Assembly (NCBI GenBank): GCA_963920705.1
Contig: OY987227.1
Location: 9,217,602-9,281,601 of the forward strand
Direction of reading: 5' to 3'
Length of the DNA stretch: 64,000 nt
Source of the DNA: Odiellus spinosus
Lineage: Eukaryota; Arthropoda; Arachnida; Opiliones; Phalangiidae
Below, in pieces: positions 12,092-24,821 of this stretch (its first letter is position 1; each line of letters opens with the position of its first letter). The notes beneath the pieces were generated by a model. It saw only the letters and a list, made by a program, of their open reading frames with translations. It did not search any database and had not been told where the DNA came from. Made by a program: the position numbers and the translations under genes.

Positions 12092-13450
12092 ACAAAACTT
12101 TGGGTTACGTTTCTTAAAGGGATAGTGAAGAATTAGTTTTAGTTAATTAAGGGAGTTTTTTAAATACGCTCGAAGACATATCAAACGTTTCTCGTTAATT
12201 TGCAGTTAATTATCAAATTACGTTCTAGAGCAAGCGCTAAGCCTAACTTCAATTTTAAATTATTATAAAAACATATTTGAAAATGTCAGAAAATCTGCAG
12301 CTAATCAAAGAGTGCCTTTACAATATTTTACTCGCCCATATTGAACTATATAGCTACGTTTTCTTTTTTTAACTCGTCAAAAAATGGAGTTAAAAATTAA
12401 TTAAAAATTAACGAGAAATGATGTTTTTACGTTTTTTTAATTTATTTAAAATACGTTGTTCATCTTCATTATCCCTTTTAAGGCTGTTGCGAAATACGCT
12501 TTAATTATACGATACAGTATGATTTAGTTCGTAGTATAAACGTGTATTCCACTGTAGAATCCTTTAAAATACACGTTGTTTCATACATTCCCAAATATTT
12601 AATTGAAATTAATTACGACACGTAATGTACTTTCTTTTTGACACGAACTATAAACGCTCGTTAGCTCTTTAATTCAATATTTAATTTAACTAGATTGGAT
12701 ATTGGCTTTGTTAAGGTTGCCGCCCTGTTCTAGGGTTGATTGCGAGAAAATATTACCTTAGTGACAAAATGTCGTAACTAACACATTTTACAATTCACCA
12801 AATGAATTCGAACGGTAATGAAATAATTTTATTATTCTATGGGAACACATTCAAATGAAAAGCAACCATGACGTCACTCGCGTGTTGAAACAGCCTTGGG
12901 ATTTTTTCAGCTGTTGAAAATGAAATTCAAGTGTTTGGTGGGCCCGAATTATAAATAAAATATACAATTATCTAGGTATGTGTCTGTCCATTTATTGGGA
13001 ATCCAAAAATGTACATGCGAAGCTAGATGCGCTATGATAAACTTCATTGCAAACTCAGGTTGAATTTGAGTTTTTATTTCAAATCACGTGCCGATTTCTG
13101 GTTTTTTTCCCCGCGTGATCAGTGTATTATCGCGAGGCTCGAGTCACGTGCTTTTTATTTCAAATATCGATTAAGCCTAACGCGAGGCCTAAGCCTAATT
13201 TAAAATTTAAAAGAAAGAACTGGAAGGAAGCGAGAGAAATTTCTGAAATTTTAATATATTTCGTATAGAATTATTCCACATAACCAATAACTAATATTAA
13301 AAAAAAAAAAAACATTTCTTATAATTTTTGACGGATAATATCAAGTTTTAAATAAAGGCTAGTTGGAAGTGGCGCGTGATTTGAATCGAAAAGGCCCAAA
13401 AATTCCGCACTAAAAACATTGACGTCACGCGTTTTCCTAGTCGGTTCATG

Positions 13451-15022
13451 CATAGCCTCCTCGATCACGCGCTTCGGCTGCGCTCGCGCTATAGAAGCCC
13501 CGGCAATCGGCCGAAAATCGCGAATAAATGAATTCTCGAGATTTACAAAACTCCCCCAAACGGATGCACGTCTCAATGGGGGGAAACTGACCAAATTTGA
13601 AGAGTTTTGCCCTTTTCAGGTCTTTAATGATTTTTAAAAGCCACAATTAAAATATATGATTTGCAAATTAGTTTATTTCATCTCCCTAACCAAGTTTCAT
13701 AATTTTAGGGTGATTAGTTTTTAAGTAAAAAATTAAATATCAACGTAAGATTGTAGCGTGTGCAAACCTTTACCGCGTACAATTTGGTGCTTCAACCATT
13801 AACTCGGGTAAGTTTTGAAATTTTGGGAGAGACGTTATCCTGCCATTTTCCAAATGCCATACATAGGTATTTAACTATAATGATAATAGATTAGTGTTAA
13901 TCTACTCTCATTATAGTTAAATACCTATGTATGGAGTTTTGAAAACGGCAAAAAAACTTCTCTCCCAAAATTTCACAACTTACACGCTACCACCTTATAT
14001 TGATAATTAATTTTTAATTTAAATTTATCACCCTAAAATTACGAAATCTGGTTAGGGAAATATTTCGGCTTACAACCCTAGATTAGATTAAATAACTAGA
14101 TTTGGAAAAAATATTGTTCGGGGCAATCTTATATTTTTACAACATATTGATACTACTACTATTATCATAGGTTTAGATGGTGGTGAATGTTTTAAATTTA
14201 AAGAGAATCTCAAATTATTTGGGGACTCTCATTCCACAATGCTATTGTTTTCGAAAATATTAAGGGATTTCTTACAAGTTAGTGTACTAGAATGTGTTGT
14301 ACTACTAGGAAAGAAATACCCATCATAGAGCTCTCAAAATTTTTAGACAACTGTATCCTACGAAAAGACAAGAGAACACCGCTGTATTTAGATTTTCGCG
14401 CCGAAACAGGGAAGAGTGGTTTGAAAACGGAGTTGTTCCGAATTACCCGGCTTCAAAATTTAGTAATTTCTCTTTTATCAATTCTCACAATTGCAACCTT
14501 ATTAATTTTAACACTTGTTTTTGAGTAAAATAGTATATTGTCATAGAATAAAAATCAAATCAGACGGTGAAATTAGAATATAAGTTTATAAATAGCATCT
14601 ACAGATTGACTGCAGTGCCTGTGTTAATGGATCAAGGCTTTAGATTTAAAAAGAACCCCGCGGAATAGGTGAAAACCGCAAAAAGCTCCGTCAGTAAAGA
14701 AAAATAATAGGTTCGCTAGTTTCAACAATTATTAACGCCAAATCTGTAATTCTCAAAGGCTTGGAATTAATTTGTAAATTATCCGTACATACTTAATTAG
14801 ATGTGGTTAAAAAATCAGGAAGCTGGAGCGTAAATTTAAAACTTTAGACAAGAATTTGTATCTCGCTACGACCTTTCCCCCCTACATTTTAGTGCTTTTT
14901 CGCGCCGTCTTTTGGGGGAGTTTTAATTTCCCATTTATTCTCTCAAACACATGTTAATTTTTTTCTTTGCCGGGGCTTCTATAGCGCGAGCGCAGCCGAA
15001 GCGCGTGATCGAGGAGGCTATG
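13451..15022. mobile_element. Inverted-repeat-bounded segment with nested MITE
   Basis: A 54-bp GC-rich inverted repeat lies at 13451-13504 and 14969-15022 (CATAGCCTCCTCGATCACGC and its complement). An additional paired word, AAAACTCCCCCAAA/TTTGGGGGAGTTTT, lies just inside. The 1.46-kb interior contains another palindrome (13684-14057) but no recognisable protein. It may be the remains of a DNA transposon; the superfamily is unknown. Confidence 0.55.
13684..14057. mobile_element. Nested foldback element
   Basis: The ends CCCTAACCAAGTTTCATAAT and AATCTGGTTAGGG are inverted repeats, with the inner match TTTTAGGGTGAT/ATCACCCTAAAA. The centre is a strong palindrome: ACATAGGTATTTAACTATAA pairs with TTATAGTTAAATACCTATGT. 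Non-coding. Confidence 0.75.
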
Positions 15023-15030
15023 GTTCATGC

Positions 15031-15065
15031 ATAGAGGATAGACAGTAGTACTGTTTATCCTCTAT
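15031..15065. repeat. Short perfect-type hairpin
   Basis: ATAGAGGATAGACAGTA pairs with TACTGTTTATCCTCTAT (one G-T type mismatch) with almost no loop. The direct repeats CTATGGTTCATG flank both sides. It may be a small palindromic insertion with its target duplication. Confidence 0.6.
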
Positions 15066-15435
15066 GGTTCATGTACATTATTTTTTGTTGATGAACCGAG
15101 AAAAGTAAAGTCCAGCCGTCGGAGTCGGGCGTATTTTATAGCTATAAGGCCCCGCTCTAGCAATTGTGTTTACGTGTTTTGTATATTATGTCAAGGGAGT
15201 GTTTATGTTAAGGCCATAAAATTTAGGGCAAAGAATATTTTTTAACATTCTTTTTCCATTTAAAAGCGCGCGTATTTTTACTGTTGGTGTACGGGCAGAC
15301 TTGCCGCCCTTAAATACCTCATTAGACCATTTTAAGTAATGACCCATCCGGTTGAGACGAGTCTTATACACGCGCCTTTAAAGGGAGCTGATGATGAATT
15401 TAATGTTTTTTAATGATTTTGCCTCTAAAACAATA

Positions 15436-15990
15436 TTATATTTTCCTATAATTTCGGTAATTCTCTTATATTTTCCTATAATTTCGGTAATTCTCTTATA
15501 TTTTCCCATAATTTCGGTCATTCTCTTATATTTTCCTATAATTTCGGTAATTCTCTTATATTTTCCTATAATTTCGGTAATTCTCTTATATTTTCCTATA
15601 ATTTCGGTAATTCTCTTATATTTTCCTATAATTTCGGTAATTCTCTTATATTTTCCTATAATTTCGGTAATTCTCTTATATTTTCCGATAATTTCGGTAA
15701 TTCTCTTATATTTTCCGATAATTTCGGTAATTCTCCTATATTTTCCGATAATTTCGGTAATTCTCTTATATTTTCCGATAATTTCGGTAATTCTCTTATA
15801 TTTTCCGATAATTTCGGTAATTCTCTTATATTTTCCGATAATTTCGGTAATTCTCTTATATTTTCCGATAATTTCGGTAATTCTCCTATATTTTCCGATA
15901 ATTTCGGTAATTCTCCTATATTTTCCGATAATTTCGGTAATTCTCCTATATTTTCCGATAATTTCGGTAATTCTCTTATATTTTCTTATA
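15436..15990. repeat. 30-bp minisatellite, 18 full units
   Basis: The unit TTATATTTTCCTATAATTTC plus GGTAATTCTC repeats every 30 bp. Units 1-8 carry CCTATA (one CCCATA) and units 9-18 carry CCGATA, so the array has two homogenised halves. Because 30 is a multiple of three, one frame stays open for 219 codons and reads LLYFPIISVI over and over. I regard this as an artefact of the period, not a gene. Confidence 0.92.
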
Positions 15991-17301
15991 TTTCAAAAGA
16001 ACTTATCCTATAATTTACTACAAATCGCAGAAGTTCCTATTTTAAAATAAAAATATTAGGTTTATGTTGTGGTCACCCTGCATTACGAGTAGAATACTTC
16101 TACTGGTCCAATTAACCCCGCGTATTTTCCGCGTGGTTAATTGCACCTTAAAAACATTTATTTTGGTTATAGACCAATTTCGTAGATCCTGCAAAAATAC
16201 TAAATGGACCTTTAAAGAGAGCGGTCTTTTTCGTTAAAACCACTTATCCCGAAAGTCCTACCTTTCGTATGAAATTTATCGTTAATTACATTCTATAAAT
16301 AAAGTACGTCTTATATCGGGATAAAAATTTTCTATATATTTTTGAAGTTTCAAAGAGGTGTAAAATTTTAAATATGGCGTTCTTATAATAAAACTAAAAA
16401 TATAATCCATTGAAATTCGATAAAAAGATCTGACAGCCACACTTCAACGCGTTAAAAATAATTTTTGCCCATGAAAAGTTGGAAAATTAAGAAAAGCCTA
16501 AACCTCTTAGGGAAAAGTGGTGTTTTTTCCATCTCCCCTTGAACCTTGGGCTAAAATCTGCGCAAGAAGGTGCCCATATTCTAAATGGTTGCGTGGCATT
16601 ATCGAATTTAGTCGTTCTTTTCCCTCACGAAGATGAGAAAAGCGGGAGAAAGTTGGCTAATTCCGTTATTCTTCGACGAGTGGCGCTTCTGGCATAAATT
16701 TAGCCCAAAACCTCTCGAGGGAAGCAGCCGGTAGCGGCGCCCACCAACGTCATTTTTAAAAGCCTTTTATAATTAGTTTTGCTTCCCGCGCCCAGACCAT
16801 TTAACAAACCACTCTCTGCTCCGTATATTTCGGCTTCTCCGTCGAAACTCGCCTTCCAAATATCCTATACCAAAGCCGAATATAGTGATGTTATGGTAGG
16901 CGGACAAAGCCGGTTTATTAGATGGAAGAATTGAAATTATAGCATTTCTTTCCATTCAGCGAAATTGATTGAATTTGTTACATATCTTTGCAATCTTAAA
17001 ATAAATTCGTATTATCAAGGTATATATAAGAGTGTTTTGTTCTGATAAATATAGATCTTACGTTGTAACTGTATATATTATAAAATTCGTCTAATTATAT
17101 TAGAAGCAATACGTTTAAAGGCAAGAGAGACGAGATAACGCGTATATAGAAGTCATACGCCTTTTATCTTTTCATCTATCGCTTTCGAGTCCGTAATGGA
17201 AGAATATAGTCCAAATATTTTACATTTTTAGCGAGAATACATTGCTATACTGCTGTTATAGGTAGTTTATATCCAGGGGAAGTAGGTAAATTCTCATTGA
17301 A

Positions 17302-17632
17302 AACCAGGTTATCCAATAGACCGGGTTCATACAAACCTGGAAAACTTAGAAATCTCAAGGGAAATAAATTATGAGCTAAAATTTCAGGAAAATTTAAAAA
17401 TATTAGTTAAATTCGGGGAAATTTGAGGCAACGATTTGAGGTATGAGAGTATTTGGTCTAAATTGGTTGTTTCATCAGACTACCACTCCAGGATATCCCA
17501 ATCTTATCGCTCCATTTTATTGACACAAGTCGGTAGTTTGGTCTTGGACCTGGAAATTTCGGAGAAATATTTGTTGAAAAAACCTAGAAATTTCAAGGAA
17601 ATCGGTTTCGCGAAAATTGAATGAACCCTGAT
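17302..17632. mobile_element. Family H element (GGGTTCAT...ATGAACCC)
   Basis: Starts near CCGGGTTCATACAAACCTGG and ends ATGAACCCTGAT. The interior is rich in CTGGAAATTTC and GAAATCGGTTTCGC words. A second copy lies at 29846-30290 with the same ends and order, including the shared CATTTTAT and GGTAGTTTG words. Non-autonomous; superfamily unknown. Confidence 0.6.
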
Positions 17633-19141
17633 ATAGATAGTTCCATTTCAAGACTGTAACAGAGTATGTAGTTTCATTTATAGCTAAATTTACATTTATA
17701 CTTGTTGAAATCTCAAAGAGGTTTTGCTTTTACATGTAAGATAATGGTCTCCATGCACATCTGTGTTTTCTTTTCACTTCCCCCTCCATTTCTTTTGGAA
17801 AAAAGGCTTTTCTTTATATTTATTACTACTCCTTTGTTCATTACTTTTTTCTCTCACTTTGAAAGAAATTAGAATTAACGGTTAAAATGTGATCTCTTGG
17901 GAACCGTGATTACACCTCTCCAATTTTGTACACACCCTCTCTGGAGGCTTCCATTGAATATACAGCCAAGGATACAATTTCCCCCCAAATAATATACTCT
18001 TCCATCCATCCAGGTTTTTGGTGCGGAAAAAAAGGCTTATTAATTAGTAGCTTAATTAGCTTAGAGGGGGTAGTAAACGTCACAATCGAAAATGTAAAAA
18101 GATAATAAATTAATGTGTAAAGTCAATGAGTTTTAATTAAATTATAAATCATTAACGCTCTGGCTCGAGCAATTTGCATTTTCATTTGCCTGGACCCTGA
18201 CGCCAATAAGTTATGAACTTTTGATGATAAAGATGTACATCCGAATTTCCTTTTTGAGAGGTATACGGCATATCCGCTGACTGATAATCAAAAGATACAA
18301 AGAAACTCATTGGACGCGTTCTGATAAATTAAAAATCAAAGTTATTGTTTTAATTTATCGTAAAACGTGTGAAGAAACTTTGTATTTCCTGTCTTCTATA
18401 TTTAGAGCAAGGATTATTATCCTAAAAGTGTCAGTGTGACGTGATTTCTCTTCAAAGAACCGCTTGTTTAGTAATAACGATGATTGTGATGCCTTTGTAG
18501 TAAATATAGATATAAGAAATGTATGGTTGGGCAATAATGATTCAAAAAAAAACTCCATGGTCTTCTATTATTTTTAAAAGAAGTTCTCGCAGTACGCGTG
18601 GCGTCGGTCTTTAACCCGGAATTATCCGAAGGACCCGTTTTCTGGGCTCGATCCAAACTTATACAGACTAGTAAAAACTCGAACAGCCGCTTTATCCAAT
18701 CTTTCATATCGATGCCTTACTCCGTATTGGCACTCCGTATTTAAATATAAATTTCACTCATTTCTTTCCCACCATAGCCCCTGGAACGTTGTTTTTCCTT
18801 CCCTGGTAAACCACATTTCCCACGAGAATCGCAACATTTCAGAAAATCGGAAAATAGACAATTTTTTTAAGAAAAATGAATAATACATTTAGTTTTGGGT
18901 TACTAAAGAAACTAGAGAAAATCACACCTAATATTTCTCAGCTTTGGCTTCATTGCGGTGTTGTCAGAACCTCTGCGAATCGAGCTTAGTTTGGGTCAGT
19001 TCTAATCGCGAGCATCTGCCTTTCTCTCTGCTTCGTGCGCTTAATTGGCACGCAAAGTAATAGCAACACGGGAGTATCCGTTTTAATCAAAAAGTGTGTA
19101 AATTGACAAATTTCATATATCTATCAAAAAAAAAAAAAAAT

Positions 19142-19975
19142 TCAAATTTGGTAGGGAAATTAAAATAAAGGTCAAATTTGGTAAATGAATTAAAATAAAG
19201 GTCAAATTTGGTAGGGGAATTTAAATTAAGGTCCAAATTTGGTAGGGAAATTTAAATTAAGGTCCAAATTTGGTAGGGAAATTTAAATTAAGGTCCAAAT
19301 TTGGTAGGGAAATTTAAATTAAGGTCCAAATTTGGTAGGGAAATTTAAATTAAGGTCCAAATTTGGTAGGGAAATTTAAATAAAGGTCAAATTTGGTAGG
19401 GAAATTATTTAAAGGTCTTTGGTAAGGAAATTTAAATAAAGGTCAAATTGTGTAGGGAATTTTAAGTAAAGGTCAAATTTGGTAGGGAAATTTAAATTAA
19501 GGTCCAAATTTGGTAGAAAAATTTAATTAAGGTCAAATTTGGTAGAAAAATTTAATTAAGGTCAAATTTGGTAGAAAAATTTAAATAAGGTCCAAATTTC
19601 GTAGAAAAATTTTAATAAGGTCCAAATTTGGTAGAAAAATTTAATTAAGGTCAAATTTGGTAGAAAAATTCAATTAAGGTCAAATTTGGTAGAAAAATTT
19701 AATTAAGGTCAAATTTGGTAGAAAAATTTAAATAAGGTCCAAATTTGGTAGAAAAATTTAAATAAGGTCCAAATTTGGTAGAAAAATTTAAATAAGGTCC
19801 AAATTTGGTAGAAAAATTTAAATAAGGTCCAAATTTGGTAGAAAAATTTTAATAAGGTCCAAATTTGGTAGAAAAATTTAAATAAGGTCCAAATTTGGTA
19901 GAAAAATTTAAATAAGGTCAAATTTGGTAGGAAAATTTAAATATTAAAGGTCAAATTTGATAGGAAAATTGAAAA
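19142..19975. repeat. ~31-bp minisatellite, about 27 units
   Basis: Repeats of AAATTTGGTAGGGAAATTTA with AAGGTC(C). The left half uses GTAGGGAAA and the right half GTAGAAAAA, and unit length wobbles between 29 and 32. A poly-A run at 19125-19140 precedes it. Frames reading FKFFYQIWTL are artefacts. Confidence 0.9.
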
Positions 19976-21882
19976 AGGAGCCAAATATTTCATGAAATTT
20001 TAACATACATGTCAAAATAAAAATTAATAAATTTAATCTTCTAATTAAAACTGAGTCAAGTCCCATTTTCATCAGAAAAATCGAAAATTATTAGAGAGCT
20101 AAACGTCCAAATTTTATATTTAATACTGTATAGGGACTTTTGATCATCAAAGACAGTAAAAGTAATTGTAAATGAATGGGGTGAACTTGGGAAAGTTGGG
20201 AACTATACAATACTTGAGTCCTTCGTGTATACCTTCTACGTTTTAAGCGTTTCACTGCTCTGCTCTTGAGGGTTACATCGTAGTCTATCCTCTGAACATC
20301 TTATTTTTGACTTAGGGTTTGTCCTTTGTATTTTTCTAATCCAATTTAATATATAGTCAGGGGGCTTGTATACACGTATAAGAGCGGTCGACATCGTTGT
20401 ATACGATTTTCCTACCTCTTTCAAGTTGTTCTCATCCACCATGCTTCATCTTCCTTCCAACTTTGAGGTTTTTTTTAACGGAGCTTGTGCCAAAAAGTGG
20501 TTAGGACGAGGGCCAGATCCTTTTTAGGCCTGCATCTAGAGCCAAAACCCTACTTTTTTTCTTTATATTCAACCCCAAAATTCAATACGTAATACTCCTC
20601 ACACCCTAGAGATCCCAGTGTTGATAAAATACCATTAAAATATTTCGCTAAGGCTGAACTCTCTGTGATTAGTGATTTCAACTGTACCTATAGTTTGTTC
20701 GTTCGCTCGCGATGTTGTAAACTAATTTTAACTATGGCGAATTAATACTTAATGTTATATTAGAAGTAGTTTTATCAAAACCAACACGAATACGTAAGGG
20801 TTCTTCACACTGCGATATTGAGAAAGAAGTCGTATGATTTCCCATTCGATGTTAAGCGTGTTTTGAACGTAAACGCGCTCTAGAAAGTCTCGGAAGACTT
20901 CTCTTAGTTGTCTTGGTACCGACTGTGGAGAATCGACCAAGGATAAAACGTTTTATTTATCAACCCTTATCGTAGTTATGACATTCGGAGTGTATAAAGA
21001 GGGTTTTAGATTTACTCACTCAACAACCGACGAAGTTTAGGCCTAGTCTATATCTTCGCGCGGCGTCAAAAAGTAAAGATCGTCCAAGTATGACGGTTGC
21101 TTTTTATTTTTACCGCGAAAATTTCGCCGCGCACTATTGATGTTTCAAATAACAGTTTTTTTATTTCGTGGGTTTAATTCATAATCGGGTAAACATCATA
21201 GTGAGAAAGTACAATTTTTTTTTGGGCTAGATTTAAAGATAAAAGTGATATGGTTCCATATCGGTAAGTTTGTTTATTTACTAATTATAGTGTATTTTAA
21301 TTCTTGCAAAATTTAATTTGATAATTGCACGTAATTTGATATAAATGGGTTGATGGATATTCCAAATTATATATTGGAATTTAGAATAATTTCAAATTTG
21401 ATAGTGTATATAATTATATTTTGATTTTTAAGTTTTGAGAAATGGTGTTTAATTTAAATGAAATTGCATTATATTCTGTGAGTTTTAAATTTTAGAAAAA
21501 AATATTATTTTGAAATTCAATTAATATCTTTAGGATATTTAATTATAACTGTAGGTCTTTATAACTGCTCCTGTATTTAACCTATAACCTTACTTGTACT
21601 ATATTTAATTTTACCTCGAGTTGTTAGCACGCCCAAAGCTAAGTAGACTCAAAGTAAAATAATCTTAGAAATATTGGATAGCGTCGCTTTATTCGTGTTG
21701 TCAACTCCATTAAATTTGAAGTATGACTTTTTTACTTATTGTCAATCAGAATTAATGTCCCTAATAGCAATATACCACTATACCAAATGAAATAACCTGA
21801 ATTCAACAAAGCCATTTAAAGATTTGGTTCACTTTTGCTGAATTTAGTGTTTCAGCGTGAGAAACACGCGTGAGATCAATTT

Positions 21883-22088
21883 AGCTACGGTCACACTAGC
21901 ATTTCTTAATCCATTTGAAACGGTAAAATCAAACCGATATTCAAATCTCCAAAAATCGTTTTAAGCGTCACTTGTGCACGCGTTATCTTTACAAATCGAT
22001 TTATTTTTGTTGAAACCGAATCATTATGAAACTGGTTCCCGAAGCGAAACGGTTTAAATCGATTCCAAGGCCTAGTATGAACTGAGCT
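21883..22088 (-). mobile_element. MITE-D copy (left of an inverted pair)
   Basis: Starts AGCTACGGTCACACTAGC and ends GGCCTAGTATGAACTGAGCT. It is shorter than the copy at 22263-22557 because part of the middle is missing, and it is in opposite orientation to that copy. Confidence 0.75.
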
Positions 22089-22262
22089 TTTAACAAGGCC
22101 CAAATCGAGTTAGGTTGCGTATATACTCAATCATGAAGTCGTGTCAATTAATTTAATATAATTATATAAGTAGGTAACAGTTAAATGAGAGTTTGGATGG
22201 AAGGTCTATTTTATTTTATGGTATCAGTGAAATATTTAAAGGAGCTTTTTTTTTTTATATTA

Positions 22263-22557
22263 AGCTGCGTTCATACTAGGCCTTTGAATCGATTTAAACA
22301 GTTTCAAAACGTTTAGCTAGAGTCGTATGAACGGGAAACCGTCTTTATTCGAATCGATTTGATTCGATTTCTCGAAACTGCTTCGGGAACTAATTTCGTA
22401 CCGATTCGGTTTCAACAAGCGATAGATGAAGCTACAATAAATCGATTTATAAAGATAATGCGTGAACACATGACGCTAAAACGATTCCTTGCGTTTGAAT
22501 ATCGGTTTGATTTTTACCGTTTAAAATCGTTTAAGAAATGCTAGTGTGACCGTAGCT
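22263..22557 (+). mobile_element. MITE-D copy (right of an inverted pair)
   Basis: Starts AGCTGCGTTCATACTAGGCC and ends CTAGTGTGACCGTAGCT. The conserved interior words are CGAATCGATTTGATTCG, AAAGATAATGCGTGAAC and ATATCGGTTTGATTTTTACC. The 61-codon frame inside is incidental. Confidence 0.8.
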
Positions 22558-23335
22558 TAAGTTTTTATTTAAGTTTATTTATTTACCAACAGAAATCATT
22601 TGGACTTCGAGTGTTATGTCACGTGGTTGTTAAGGGGGTCCTTGAACTAGTGAACTAACGATAGATAACCAATCAGCCATGCCATGATTCCCATGAAACC
22701 TTAATTCGTTTTAATACGCCTTCGAGGCTTAAAACTCAAAAGTTAAAAAAATAAACTAGGAACATGCACGCGATAAGGAAAGTTTTGTTTATATTATAGC
22801 GTACGTCATTCGTAATTGTTAATACTAAATTTTATACCCTTTTTTTTTGTTTGTCATAAACCTTTCGGATTAAACACCGTAAAAATCCCTCCAGGCTTAG
22901 AGAATCCTAGCAAATACCTCAGTTAAATCGAATATCACGTTTTTAAAACACTACTCTAGAACTTAATATTTTAAAGCATTTATAATTTTATGTTTTGGTT
23001 TGATTCTTAAATTGAAACGCTTCTTTTGAAGAAAAAATCAAAATAAAGTTACGTTGTCACATTGAGTAGAAATTTCGGAATGATCATTTGAATATCACAA
23101 ATTATAACTTACCTTTGGTAATGTTTGAAACGGTGTTTCCTTCGCTTAAATATCATCTAATTGACGTAAATTTAAATTTATTTGACTTAAACGATTGTTA
23201 AACATTGTAAAAAACATTAAGTGGGTCTATAACCTTTTAAAATTAAGCGCCAAGCCAAAATAGAATGAATGAAATTGAAACACGCGCTTCGAGTTCAATT
23301 TAAAATTTTTGAAAACAAAAAAATACCTCTTATTT

Positions 23336-23617
23336 TACGTCATTAGTATGGTCGCTTGGTTATTGTAGAGTTAACAGCCGATTCTCCCGCTTTCTGGCAC
23401 CTAATACGGTTCCTTTCACGCGGTCTCTTTCGTGAAAGTACTTAATTCAGAAGGAAGTCTAACTTTAATCTTATTTTTTCCACATTTAGTTCCATCAATT
23501 AAATGGAAGAAATTTGTCTTAATTAAACCCAAAGGCGTATAATTTTGATGTTTTTAAAAAATAAAATCCATTGACCTTAGGTGAAAGAAAATGGTGACAG
23601 TGTCACTTTAAATAAAA
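23336..23617. mobile_element. MITE-I relative, diverged
   Basis: Contains GTATGGTCGCTTGGTTATTG and TAGAGTTAACAGCCGATTCT, which correspond in reverse to 6880-6930, and ends GGTGACAGTGTCACTTTAAA. It is probably a truncated copy of the 6604-7123 family. Confidence 0.5.
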
Positions 23618-24621
23618 TGAAAAGTTAGAAATTGGGGGTTTGAAACCATTTTTTTTTTTCCGATAACCTATTTTTGTAAAACGTCGATTATTTTATTCCA
23701 AGTTTTGAACATAAATTGGGCTTCGCTCAACCGATAACCATTAAATTTTATATTGAATTAATTTTTCATTTTTGCTTGAAAGAAATTTGTTTTTATTTCT
23801 ATCCGTATTTATTTATTTATTCATTTATGAATGTCAATATGTAGGCCTAATTAATTTTATTTTAACCTTAAATTAATGATGATCCCTATAAATTAAAAAG
23901 GAAAAAGTTGATAGTAATTTCATAAATTGAAGTTCTCCATTTTTATTTAGAAAGAAAAAATAGTCAACTTATTAAAGTACCATAATTAATCCCGGCTTTC
24001 GTTAAAATCTTTTGAAAGTGTGTATAAATATCGCTCGTTAGTTTCGTTTTGGTTTCGTATTGGTGTTTTGATAAGAGCAGCAACGTCACGACCCAATTTA
24101 TGTACTTTGTCAAAAATCTTGTCACTCATCGTTGCCCTTGATGTCGAGACAATTTTAACTCGCCCGGATATATGCCTTTATTTACACATATAAATATACT
24201 TTTGCCTTTTTTTTTTCGAGTGTTTGAAGCGAATTCGAAAGAGTTGGTATTTTACTGGGCGTAATTTTGACGTTCGTGAGTTATATGAAGACAATTTAAA
24301 AACAGTTTTTTAGCAACAACAAAAAAGAAAGCGGGGGAAGTTTTGTTCACTGTATTCTAGTAGTGCTAAACTCTGAAAAGTGAAAGCAATCTATTCTAAA
24401 TCGATCTAGACCTCTTGTTCGTAAACTTTGAGGCATTAGTTTTTCCGCTTTTTGATTGTTTCGTAAATATTAATATTAAGCGCCGTGAAAAGTCGATAGA
24501 TAATACGTCATAGTGGCGTCCTTATATATACCCATCACGATGACCACTTCCTATTACAAACTTGATGTAGGAAGCGCCTTCCATTAAAGCGTTATTAACA
24601 ATGAGCACATTTCTTAATAGC

Positions 24622-24821
24622 TAAAGATGAATAACAAAACATGACTGGCGTTGGTAAGCGTTCTCTAACGGCCAAAACAGTGCCGGGGGAGGTGGAACCA
24701 ACAGAACCTCACGCGTGACTGCGTATTTATCCATACGCAGGTTTTGTTAGTTCCTACTTTTGCCCTAACTGTTTGCCGTTAGAGGACGCTTATGAACGCT
24801 AGATTTTGTTATTCATCTTTA
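24622..24821. mobile_element. MITE-C, complete copy
   Basis: The ends are TAAAGATGAATAACAAAA and TTTTGTTATTCATCTTTA. The inner inverted words are GTAAGCGTTCTCTAACGGC and GCCGTTAGAGGACGCTTA. Total ~200 bp, non-coding. Other copies: 28666-28792 (left part deleted) and 33089-33265. Confidence 0.85.

Noticed and set aside
15391-16050. 219-codon hydrophobic open frame that could be read as a multi-pass membrane protein
   Set aside because: It is a 30-bp minisatellite read in one frame; the 10-residue period mirrors the DNA period, and it lies in an intron without splice signals or flanking coding sequence.
19142-19975. Regularly spaced repeats as a CRISPR-like array
   Set aside because: The units are contiguous and diverge gradually with no unique spacers, and the DNA is clearly eukaryotic.
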